Part shown: positions 47,901 through 57,639 of the stretch, piece by piece | Layout of the letters: every line of letters starts with the position of its first letter | Numbering within the stretch: position 1 is the stretch's first letter | DNA from: Psococerastis gibbosa | Lineage: Eukaryota > Arthropoda > Insecta > Psocodea > Psocidae | Direction: 5' to 3' | DNA: 64,000 bases | Assembly (NCBI GenBank): GCA_963971405.1 | Contig: OZ020487.1 | Span: 44,179,039-44,243,038, forward strand | The notes under the pieces: generated by a model | The model's input: the letters and a program-made list of their open reading frames with translations, nothing else | Databases searched by the model: none | What the model was told of the DNA's origin: nothing | Translations under genes and position numbers: made by a program

Positions 47901-50900
47901 TTTATTTGCTTTTCCCCTCCAGTTTTGTCGCGTCGCCACTGAAAATTTGACGCACAATAACACCCGACATTACCTCGAAATTCCATATTGGGAATGACGA
48001 CTTTATGACAGATTTCTCCGAGAACTTGAGGGTCTCTGAATAGATCCGAATGTCTCCGCCTTTCAGCAACACTTTTCAAAAATCCTAGTGCATTGCTTAC
48101 GAGCTGAAACAAAAATAGAATGACGTTTGGGTTAGTTTTATGTGAAACTCAGCCGCGTTTATAGTATGACCAATGGCGTCTATAATATTGCCCACTTAAA
48201 TCTAGTCTTAAAGAGGCTTTAGAGGGGAGTTTCTATCTACATCAATGAGATCCGGTTAATTAACAATTTTAACTCTAAATTGACATTATACTCAAAACGA
48301 GCATCAAGAAATAACTTAACCCATGGTGGTGGTGGTGTAATTGTAAGTATGACGCATACGAGGCAACTATCGTGGGGTCGTGTCCCAGCGGGTTTTTTTA
48401 TTATTACATTACAATTATTGTACAATGCAAAAGTGTACCAAAAATGTTAATTTTTACCATTAGTGACAGTAAGTTTTAGTATTACTAAGGATTATGTAGA
48501 TTCTATCGGGACACATTTTAACCAGGAGAACACAACCTCCTAGAAGATCTACTCCGTATAACCTTTCTGTACCGGGCCGATGATTACTTAATAAAAACCA
48601 ATATGGGGCTTTGAAAATTTGTTTTGTTGATCGATAGAATAAAAATATTTTTTTAATGATTGAAAATACATCACCGTACATTATCATATTTCGGTTGAGG
48701 GCCCGTGGTTACTAGAAGAGTCCAAACAGCAGTCACAAAGTCTGGCAAAAATGGCTCAAATTCTTCATCGTATTTCTCAGCATACAACGAGATGTTATCG
48801 CAAATCTGACCTCGAAGACGTTCAATAAGACCCGGCTCTTCATTATCCTAGAAAAAAACACAACAGAAAACATGAGCGCAGAAAGTCATAGCGCCTTCCA
48901 GGCGGACATTTATTTAAACAAATCTACAGCCATCATCATCATAGGTATAGAGTCCTTGACAATTGTTATAATAACATTAGTCTGTCAATGAAAAATTCCT
49001 CCTCCAGTTGCACACATTGAGCTTCTTGAGATTTTCCAGCAAATCATACATCCATCTCTTCCTCGGATGCAGTCATCTTCTGCCCTCTGGTTTTCTGCGA
49101 AGGCATTATTCTTGAGCTGATTACAGAATATGAAGATCAAATCAAATCAAATTTATTATTAAATCAAATCTACCTACGGTCCTACAACGTAATCTAGTAC
49201 AATTTTTTATCAATTTACCGAAGTATGCAATTCTTTGACATCGAAATCCAAAAGTATCTTATAATGACCGAACCAAGTCGTCATGTTGTCCTCAAAGAAT
49301 TCCGGTATGTCCTGGTAATTCAGAGAGTAGAAAACTTTTGCAATCATCGTGAGACTTGATATAAGTGTTTTTAATCCTTGCGGATCTTTGACAGTTTTTA
49401 TCAAATCCATTGTTGCCTGCAAAAAAATAAATAAAATTAACTGTAATACTATTGATGTTTATATTATATGCTATGCATGGGCGCCAAATTATATTCTTTT
49501 GGTATGGCTCGGGACGGATCTAAACTGATCCACGATGGGGCAAAGTCGTGGGCCATACCAATAATTCGAACAAGTCGGCGCCCATATACCTATGGCTATT
49601 ACTCTAGCCTAACAAAACTATTCGAAATACCCCATTATTATTATTACTATACTATAATTGTTAATTTATAAATATATTCCTTCGGCGCAGGGGAGTACCG
49701 GCCGAAGAAGAAGAAGAAGAAGAAGAAGAAGAAAATCCTGCCACAAGCCTCCCTTATGGGGCTTACATGCAGTATTCCGGTAAAAACGATTATTTTCTTT
49801 AATGTTGTGTTGTATTCTTTCTATTAAATGCTCCTCCCAGTGCTGGGGGTACCGGCTGGGGAAAAAAAAAAATTTGAGTGGCTTTTTAAGGACGCCTTTA
49901 AGGCCTCCTTACTCTATGCCGACGACCCCAACGACTATTAACATACGCATTATCATCAATTTGCACCAAAATACATATGTAGTTGTCTCCTTAGTACTAA
50001 CTAACTAGCTTTTAACAAAAAGCAGAAATTATTTGCGTCTAATAACATCGACAAACATAAAGGACGCTGCTTAAAACACTAGTTAGGAGGATACTGCTTT
50101 CTGGCTGCGAGACTTGGTGCATCTACGATAAAACAAGAAGTTGGAAGCCTTTGAAATGTGGTGATATAGAAGAATACTAAAATTATCATTCGGAGACCAC
50201 ATAACAAACGAAGAGGATAAACGAAGGAAGGGCTCTTCTTAGTGAACCTTCATATCTGTGAAAAGAGGCAAGTAGGTGGAGCACTTGATCAGATAAGAGG
50301 GACTCCTTAACACCACAATAGAAGGCACATTTGAGGGCACTAATGCCAGGGACAACAAGGAAGCCATACGCGGAAGACCTCAAGGATGATATGAGATGCG
50401 GAACCTGCATGGAACTCAAGAGAACGGCCAAGGACAGAGGAGAATAGACAAGATGGAAAGATGTACCAATCGATAGATTGCAACCAGAGAAGTAACTTGC
50501 ATACATAACGGATATTATCTTCGGCTTTACGTCAATATATTAAATAAACAACCGGTTCCAGTTTAGTGAAGATGGCGTCCACTCAATTTCACTAAGTGAA
50601 CAAATCTGCGATATGGCCACGACGCTATACAGTGGAACATGGGGGTGCTGCCATACTTCATAACAATGGCTCGGTAATGAAACCTGACGTCATTGTCATG
50701 GAGTATTGCGGCACGCCCATGTTCCTATCATAGCGTGCCCCCACTATTCCTCATAAAAACATTATTAAGCCTGGTGGGACCGGGCCTTAGGTGCCCATTC
50801 CATTGACCGGCTAGGGCTATTTCCAACAACGGTGACGTGGTAGCAGACATTCGAGACTTAGGTGGCGTTTCCACTGACCTCGCATTGCAGAATTGACGGA

Positions 50901-53183
50901 AATGTTTATTTTCCTCTATGCCATAGTTAAAATTGATCAATGATCATACAGTAAAATCACAAACAAACAAACTAAAATTAAAAAATGGCTTCATGGGACA
51001 TGTTAATTACAAACATTTTAATTGATTTCTATTAAAAAAAAAAAAACATTTCCGTCAATGTTATTTGCAATCTGCAATGCGAGGTCGATGGAAACGCTAC
51101 CTAAGTCTTGAATGTCTGCTACCACGTCATCGTTGTTGGAAATAGCCCTAGCCGGTCAATGGAATGGGCGCCTTATTATATATATACACATACATACAGT
51201 ATATGTAGAGGAGCGGAGGCATTTGCTGTATATATCACATACATAAGTTCAGACAGTCAGAATGGCGTAGAGGTAACGACTCGGACTATCATCCAGAAGG
51301 TGACTGGTTCGAGTCCCACCCGAATGCCAAAATTTTCTAGTGGTACAATTATTTATCTTCTGACTACCATGCTTCGGAGGGCATGTAATGTAAAGCCGGC
51401 GGTCCCGGCAGTCTTCCCTGACTGTCGATAGGTTAAACAGGAGGCTGTTGATGCAACCTGAAAACTCCTGTACCACGGGTAGTACCACCCCGACACGAAT
51501 TTACTTTTTAGTTCAGACACGTTTGATAAGAGAAGATATTACCATTCACTCATGATACTACGTGATAATTTAATAGTTGGATTGTTCAAAATTGAATGCA
51601 ATTTTAAAGCTACACACTTACAGTCATCAACTCTGTGAGTGGCAGAGCAAATTTGTCGAGAACAAATTTAATTTCCCTCCACAGCGCTTCAGATTTGAAT
51701 TGAAGTCGATACTTTCTAAATAATGAGTGAGCCGTTTGAAGTATGCCATTGATGACATGAAAATCACCTGTAATATAAAAAAAAAAACAATTCTCCAGAA
51801 ATATCGATAATAGAGCTTTCATTTTAAGATGACCCGAAGATGATGAGTCAATAGAATCTGGGCTGATGAGTGAGAGTGAGAAGTCAACATCTTCAGTGGC
51901 ACTACGAAGACTTACTGAGATTGTATCACGGAGGATCAGTCGCATTCTTTTTTACTAACACCAGAATGGCGCTCCGGGTCGAGTAAGGGCCATTTCGTGT
52001 GCACCTAGAGAGAATGGGCTTGGCTTCAAGAAAGGAATATCGCCGCTGTGGACTGGAAGAGGAAACAGCAGAACACCTTCTCTGCAAGTGTAGTGCTCTC
52101 TGGAGGGAGAGACTGCCTTAACGAATCTCCAGCAAGTGAAGGCCATCGGCTTGGAGAACTTGGCTGTGTTCGTGAATAAAACTAAACTCACAGACTTCTA
52201 AAATCAACTAATGACTATTCAAAGGGCTTTGGCACAAGTCAGCTTATTCCAATAACCTAAATATAATAATTATAATAATACTAACACCATAAGTATAGCT
52301 CTACAAACAACATACATATCTTGTGAAATTTGGTTTTGTGATATGAGTAAAACAGAAAAAAAATGGATTGGGTGATACCTGATATGGGTTGGAGTCCCAC
52401 TATTGTCCGCTTTACATATTTTTTTTACTAGGACTACAAATCGCTTACGGTACATAGGACGGAAGGAGAAATGAAAAAAATCAGCTTATCAATTCTTACC
52501 AGATGAAAATTTTTGAACCATTTCATCAATGAGGTTAGGCCATTGAAGGGGAAAGTCATGACTGCCTATTTCAGAGACAGCGACGCTTAATTGTTTTTGC
52601 ACTGCCTCAGGTGATTTCAACATTAGATTTACAATCAGTGTTTTGATTGCTGCTCGGTCATCATCGTGAATTTTATTTTGAAATCCTTCTTCCTGCAAAA
52701 AATACAAGTACTAAGTTACTAAATAGCAATATTAAAATATTAGGTAATGGTACTGTACCGTAAAACTGGGCCTTTGATTGAACATAACGTTTCTGTTCGT
52801 GCAAAATGTCGAAATTTTCCGTTTTTGTTTTTATGCTCAAAGTTTGTTCGTGCTCTTGCCAAACCACTGCCTTAGGCTCACGTTTTTTAACCAGGAGCCT
52901 TTTATTTACCCTCGGATTATTACATTACACAAGGCGATAATAAAATACTTACAATTTTCCAATTTCTTTTTATGTAATTCTTGAAAACTACGGCACCAGC
53001 AACTCTTAGTGTCAAATCTACATCTGATTTATCTACTACATTTAGGAGCAACAGAGGATAGTTTTTGTTGCCTTCAATTGACTGTAGAAACTTTTCAGCC
53101 GCGCGCCGGACGCTGCTTTCAGGGCATAGTGTATGTTGAAGGTACTCTGATAGTGACACCAAATTCGACTCGTTTATATCCAT
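38983..53183 (-). CDS. CSE1L: Exportin-2 (CAS), complete 16-exon gene
   Basis: Importin-beta-family receptor that, with Ran-GTP, returns importin-alpha from nucleus to cytoplasm; made of HEAT repeats. Sixteen exons, all GT-AG, join to 970 residues, against about 971 in human as I recall: 53183-52953, 52692-52500, 51767-51622, 49416-49219, 48847-48680, 48103-47974, 47062-46899, 46314-46125, 45605-45407, 44632-44432, 43958-43807, 42696-42485, 42071-41854, 40694-40500, 40013-39853, 39137-38983 (stop TGA). Landmarks: importin-beta N-terminal region (RRAAEKFLQSIEGNKNYPLL, FKNYIKRNW), SGDFHVINGILQTAHSLF, SLNYQDIPEFFEDNMTTWF, EEYIRRDIEGSDVDTRRRAA, TQKLEIVSKNPSKPHFNHY, DVSEFIPYVFQLLSLMLE, ASKTNDHEGFYL and an acidic VDVEDAPGY near the end. 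Extra partial copies of exon 15 lie in intron 14. A TTTTATTAG acceptor sits 15 nt before the ATG. MITEs, SINEs and LINE debris fill the introns. Confidence 0.97.
39730..39829. mobile_element. Compact palindromic family G element in CSE1L intron 15
   Basis: AACAAAGGGTTAGTTGGACT ... complement, 100 bp with a tiny loop. TAA/TTA at the ends. It starts 24 bp from exon 15 and is transcribed within the intron. Confidence 0.7.
40126..40191 (-). pseudogene. Duplicate CSE1L exon 15 start (copy B), stop-creating
   Basis: Repeats the acceptor and first ~20 codons of exon 15 (TCMVSLFELPQDISV). The first exonic base is A instead of G, so joining exon 14 (ending TG) to it gives TGA instead of TGG (Trp). 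No donor or acidic second half follows. Splicing to it would truncate the protein. Confidence 0.75.
40302..40367 (-). pseudogene. Duplicate CSE1L exon 15 start (copy C), stop-creating
   Basis: Third copy, about 176 bp further upstream in the gene, with the same A-for-G change at the exon start and the same lost second half. Together with copy B and the true exon it forms a three-unit tandem array of about 177 bp, between roughly 39950 and 40480. Confidence 0.75.
41399..41780. mobile_element. Long foldback MITE, copy F3
   Basis: Same family as F1/F2, interior reversed in orientation, in CSE1L intron 13, 74 bp from exon 13. TTA precedes GGCGCCCATTCC; the right end is eroded (GGAATGGGTACC). Confidence 0.75.
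42710..43190. repeat. Composite repeat in CSE1L intron 11
   Basis: Contains CAATGCTTGTATGTGGAGG, AACTAGACAGCCGGTGTTC and GCAGATATTACTAAAACCAC, shared with 58404-58557, and a middle part shared with the RR-2 intron (3050-3215). Unclassified. Confidence 0.55.
44842..45035 (-). mobile_element. SINE family A copy in CSE1L intron 9
   Basis: AAATAAATAAATATGGAC tail, GCTATAAAGCCCTCTC, central CCCTCCGCAGCATGGC and GGACTCGAACC B-box complement. A 16-bp C-run follows at 45079. Confidence 0.7.
46400..46735 (+). mobile_element. LINE reverse-transcriptase tail in CSE1L intron 7
   Basis: The plus strand gives VERMARRTLSWFGHVKGMDN, then RRRGRPRKRYRNH, with a frame break between. Typical non-LTR retrotransposon C-terminus, antisense to CSE1L. 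Confidence 0.65.
47205..47435 (-). repeat. Repeat shared with 17729-17980
   Basis: Inverted relative to the 17.7-kb copy: ACGAGGCACCC, AACCATAAGCC, TCTTACACAT, GACCCGGTCAAAAACTCTGT and ATTGATAACGGTCTCCAGCC. Confidence 0.6.
47560..47820 (-). mobile_element. LINE (CR1-like) C-terminal fragment
   Basis: The minus strand reads HTYNTRQREDLVRPAPRTAK, then LPIELRAARNASNF, a pattern of CR1/jockey-like reverse-transcriptase ends. Sits in CSE1L intron 6. Confidence 0.6.
49474..49590. repeat. Hairpin in CSE1L intron 3
   Basis: ATGGGCGCC at the left pairs with GGCGCCCAT at the right, and TTTTGGTATGGC with GCCATACCAA inside. Degenerate foldback of unknown family. Confidence 0.5.
49708..49735. repeat. 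(GAA)n microsatellite
   Basis: About nine GAA units after GGGGAGTACCGGCC. The same tail type ends the 52-bp insert at 59348-59399, suggesting the 3' tail of a retroposon. Confidence 0.75.
50040..50510 (+). mobile_element. LINE fragment in CSE1L intron 3
   Basis: Reads ILLSGCETWCIYDKTR followed, after frame changes, by a YRRILKLSFGDHITNEE-like stretch. This is the region after the catalytic core in non-LTR reverse transcriptases. Confidence 0.55.
50636..50725. repeat. 90-bp hairpin
   Basis: GAACATGGGGGTGCTGCCAT pairs with ATTGCGGCACGCCCATGTTC (arms of about 34 bp with a few mismatches). Confidence 0.6.
50790..51172. mobile_element. Long foldback MITE, copy F4
   Basis: GGTGCCCATTCC ... GGAATGGGCGCC with TTA on both sides, matching F1-F3, in CSE1L intron 3. 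Confidence 0.8.
51256..51509 (+). mobile_element. SINE family B, copy 2
   Basis: 254-bp body nearly identical to 22802-23054, with a 5-bp internal ATGTA duplication. Perfect target-site duplication AGTTCAGACA at 51246-51255 and 51510-51519. Confidence 0.9.
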
Positions 53184-53448
53184 TTGAAATGCGATAGGCT
53201 AATAAAATTGAGGAAAACTGAAACAAAGCAACCGGCGCGGTTAGTAAAAACGTTCACATCACGAAATCGACCCAAAGCATGCCAATATAAAATCTTCTAA
53301 ATAATTTTGCAATGAAGCTAGCTAGCACTACTGGGGTACCTTTAAATTATATTATACGATCTGTTGGTTAATAATTAATATTTTTTAATAAGCAATTATT
53401 AGATAATAATATTATTCATTTGTTGATAGATTGCTAGTTTTATTTAAA

Positions 53449-53630
53449 ATGGCGGCGAACGTTTTCGAAGATGCGCCAAATATCCCTGCGGCCTTGGTAA
53501 CTAATTTCTTTCTGTTCGGTTGTAAGACTTGTTTTCAATTTAACGGTTTTTGTTTATTTATTTATTTTATGCGCAGCAAAAAATCGTAATATTCGGGGAA
53601 AAAATCCCAAAAATTGCCGGCGCTAGCTAA
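53449..53630 (+). CDS. Candidate two-exon micro-ORF (33 aa), unconfirmed
   Basis: ATG in a good context (AAAATGGCGG) opens 16 codons (MAANVFEDAPNIPAAL), then GTAACT. A TTTTATGCGCAG acceptor at 53576 resumes the frame (QKIVIFGEKIPKIAGAS, stop TAA). The sequence is locally CpG-rich and lies 0.25 kb upstream of CSE1L on the other strand, a typical place for a divergent transcript. I do not recognise the peptide. It could equally be the first coding exon of something else, a leader exon, or chance. Joining its first exon to COX4 would also keep frame, but it would put acidic residues in front of a mitochondrial presequence, which is unlikely. Confidence 0.25.
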
Positions 53631-55747
53631 TAAGCTGGCGAACTTATAGTATTCTAACCTTGTACGGTTATTACAACTTTTCAGCAAACCGAGAGGATCA
53701 GTAAATTTAATTTAAGATGGAATTTTGGATTGCTTGTTTCTTGGCGCCTTGGTCTATTCGTCTTGGGGTCGACGGTAAGATTAAACTTACGTTATATTTT
53801 ATAGACTGGTAGTCAATGGCTACCATGTTGTTACAAATTGAACAGATTGTGTCACTTCGGCAAACCGGCATGGAGTCTTTCTCGTTAACAGAGCCCTTAT
53901 TAGGCTCATTACAGTAAACACTAAGCAGTGACATTTGGAAGTAAGGACTGTCATATAAAATAACAGTGCACTGACGGGGCTACTTAATGCTATGACTCCA
54001 CCAAAGTACAACTTATGTCTCTTATCAGCATTTGTTGTCGAATTCTGCCAGTATTTTATTACCATGATTCCGGCGTTGACAGTAAAGTTTAGGTTTGTTT
54101 AGAAAGTAAGACTGCTTGTTTATTTATTCTATTTATTTATTAATATTAATTTTGTCCCCTTCAACTTAATCCCTCTCGATATAATATACGTGTTCCAAAC
54201 TTCGAAGTACTTCTGATTTTAAACAGTTTTTTTGTACAGCTTCGCTCTCGCCCAGTGATGAAGACGAGACCTAGTCAATGATTTCGATGACCGAAGCATG
54301 ATTGTCGTGTCGATATTCGTTTTAAAAAAAATCATACACAACATCAATGCCTAGACCTACCGAATTTCGAAACACAGATGCATTTTTTGACAGTTTAGAA
54401 AAGAAGCTTTTGAAGCTACCATATTTTTTTAATAAAGCCTGTAGCGTATATTATGATAAAATTGTAATAACATGTTATTTTTCATTCGTAGGTGTTAACA
54501 ATCCTGACTCACCCCCGTGAAATCTTCGTTGCAGACGATGCTGCTTCTTCAAATCTTACCTTCTACCACCGCTCCCTTTCCTATACTGCTAACCTATTTC
54601 TAATTCGAAAAATATTTTTGTCTTGCCTATTTAGTTATAGAGACTTCATTCTTGTAATTGCATAATTAATTGCAGTGTCTTCTACAAATTCTTGCTGTCT
54701 GTTGTAAAATATCCTTCTACGATAAATCAGCATTCACCCACAGATCTCGTCATGTCACATATACAGTATGATAACATAATTATTGTAAAAACGTTTTTGG
54801 TGTGGTGGCAGGTGTTGTTGATTGAATATATGAATGGATATCCTTTGGAATGCGTGTACAAAAACTTCCAATTGACCGCACTAATTGTTAAATTGTATGC
54901 AGTTATATATTACTTATCATGTGGTAATATTTTAAATTGGGGTTTTTTGCGCGTTACGAATATATGATGCTAGTATTTTTCCGCTAGTTTTCAAGGGTGT
55001 ACGTACAATTGAATGAAGTAGGCAACTAATAATTTATCTGATCATCAACTGACATTTATATTTTTACCAAAGTTATTGCCTACACTTAGCCTATGTTTTT
55101 TCCAAAGAAAATATTTCAATATAATTATAAACGTTAGCCAATTTTCTGTTAATTTAATATTGGCTCACTTGTCCTTATTAGAAATTGATTTTTTTCGTTT
55201 AATAAGTGATAACACTTTTAATCTTCACGTGTAGCCTGTAGTTCATGGGTCTTGAAAATTTTAGCCGGGTGACTGAAGTTATGTGTATGTTATATATACT
55301 GCTGTACATGCGGTTTAATGCATTTTTTCTAAAGCTGCATATTATCGCTTTCATATAAAATTACGCAGGTAGTGAACCGCATACCACTTGCGACCCCTGA
55401 TGATGATAATAAAGTAATTTTGTTCATCTAAACTTGCTCCAATCGAGGAATAGATATCTATTCCAATTGTGTCTACTTATAAACAATAATGTATTATGCA
55501 ATGGAAATTATCCCACTATAGTTATTGATATTTAGGAACGGGCTGTGTATAAAATGGTACAAATTATGGAAATTGTTTTCAAGTTTTATTATATAAGTGC
55601 TTGGTGCTGGTTCTAAAGTTAGCCTAATTAATAGTGATACAATGTGATAAATCTGTTGTAGCGTGTAATAATAGTTAATTGTATAAACCATTGTTTTTTT
55701 TAACCCATCGCAGGGAAAGTACTAAGTAGCGCATTAACTAACAAGCC

Positions 55748-55915
55748 ACTTCGGAAGCAAGGTGGTCGCGTGCTTGTACCTTTGGGAGTCTCTACCCACC
55801 TTGTGATTAGAGACTTGTCGTAACCCGACGTAAGTACCTATTAGGTTACTTAGTGCGGCGATTGAAGAGGTTAATCGGATACATTATTCAAATTATTTGT
55901 ACGCGACTAACTTTT
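55748..55915 (+). repeat. Repeat family C copy
   Basis: GCAAGGTGGTCGCGTGCTTG, GAGACTTGTCGTAACCCGAC, TACTTAGTGCGGCGATTGAA. Best-preserved plus-strand copy. Confidence 0.6.
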
Positions 55916-56159
55916 TCGTTAAAGAAAGTCCATCCCTCATTATTTTGTCACGTACATCGTGAATCGTATTTCGTGTCATTTTGCCTGCAACCTTGCAATC
56001 CATGGTTGCAGTTCGACGTCGTCATTAAACAAATTGCAAGTACATACGTAATAAATTAATAATGAACTGTTCACGTTGTCGTTGTCATCATTAGGGCACC
56101 AGATATAACTGCACATTTTGTGCCCTAATTGTCAAAAAATAAAATACAAATACCTAACA

Positions 56160-56530
56160 AAACAAACAACTTCAAATTCCTAACAGCCCTGAAGAGTGGT
56201 TTGGGAAGTAAGACTACCTAGGTCAGTCTCCATGAACTCTTTAAAGGAATAGGGACAGACTGAGACTATAAAAGATTTTTGAGCCTAGATTTTAATGCCT
56301 TATGAGGCAGGCTCACCACCTCAGCTTGTTCAGTATTTTGGAGCCAAGATGTGCTGGTCCACGTGATGAGGCCACTATCCTCTTTCTTTCGACAACCAGT
56401 CTGCCCCTGTTCCTCGTATCGTGTTCATGATTGTCACAATTGCGACGGAACGGCAACTGGTGTGCGTGTACAGCTAGTCCCAGGATATGTAAGGCTGTAA
56501 TAAGGCATGGGTTGTAGTTGACTGATTCCT
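56160..56530 (-). mobile_element. LINE (CR1-like) fragment
   Basis: The minus strand gives LAVHAHQLPFRRNCDNHEHD followed by TRNRGRL and later AHLGSKILNKL. Decayed. Confidence 0.5.
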
Positions 56531-57639
56531 TGTAAAGTTAATGCTTGAGACAATCGGAGGGGGGGGGGGACTTTAGTAATGATACGTCCCTGTTCTCATG
56601 GTTTGTAGAGACTCGCTCGAGTAGGCAACAAGCTACGCTCGTTACCACCTTGCCAATTATGGCGATAGATTAGCATTATATATATGAGGTCGCCAGTGGT
56701 AAAACCAAAGAACTTATATAATACACTTGATATTTTGTCCAACGAAAATACGGACACGGAGTGACGGAGAATGTCAGGTACGTACCACATGAATTAAGAG
56801 ACAACTATAAACAGTGAGTTTCCGATAGTATTACTATTCAATTCAATGACTACATCTTATTTCGATCGTCAGTCAGTGCGGGAGATAGCAATTGCTAATA
56901 TAATGGAGTAAGTTAGGTTGTCTAGGCCTTTGATAATAATATGCTCCCGATCGATAATCAGAAGAATAATGGATTGTGAACGACTGAACTTGGCAGTTGG
57001 CAGGTTTCGAGATGTGGAATTGTGGATTATTCAGTTTTTGGATGTTCTCAGTATATTCGATTGTTTAATCTGCGAGGGCCACTACTGAGTATCGTAATTT
57101 CTCATAATTAATATGTATTGATTCCGATAGCAAGAGTTAATCGAAAGAAAAAAAAGCGTAGATATTGATATTTAATGGACTGCTTAACGTTATAAACCAT
57201 TATGAGCTAAATATGAAAACAATAATTTTTAAACAAAAAACTGTCAGTTAAACAAAACCATTATTCAAAAATAAAATGCAAACGCGCCCTTTTTATTATG
57301 TTGGTATTTTAAGTTTGCTTTTCAAGCCGAACCTTCTGCTAGAATCCATTTTTGCCATCCTTAGGAAATTTCAAAGGTATTTTAAATTTATTTTATTGAC
57401 TATAATTGATCAAATTAGCTGTGTTAAAGAATATTGTATATTTAGTTGACACCTTTTACTCAACTTTGTAGTTAAAATTGCTACCTAATTTTGAGCGAAT
57501 TCCCATATTTTATAATTATAACACACCTCATGACCTTCTGCGCTTTGTATTTTATAGGCAGTTAAATAATTAATTTGATGTGTTTATGTTTTTCCGCAGG
57601 TTTTATTACTATTGTATTAAAATTGTGCCTCTATTTCAG

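Larger units (their letters stand above)
53184..57639. other. Divergent intergenic region, CSE1L to COX4
   Basis: Should hold both promoters and the untranslated first exon of COX4; no TATA box or CpG-island claim is made. It also contains the micro-ORF candidate (53449-53630), repeat C (55748-55915) and a LINE fragment (56160-56530). 53700-55490 and 56600-57600 are AT-rich with nothing else recognised. Confidence 0.5.
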
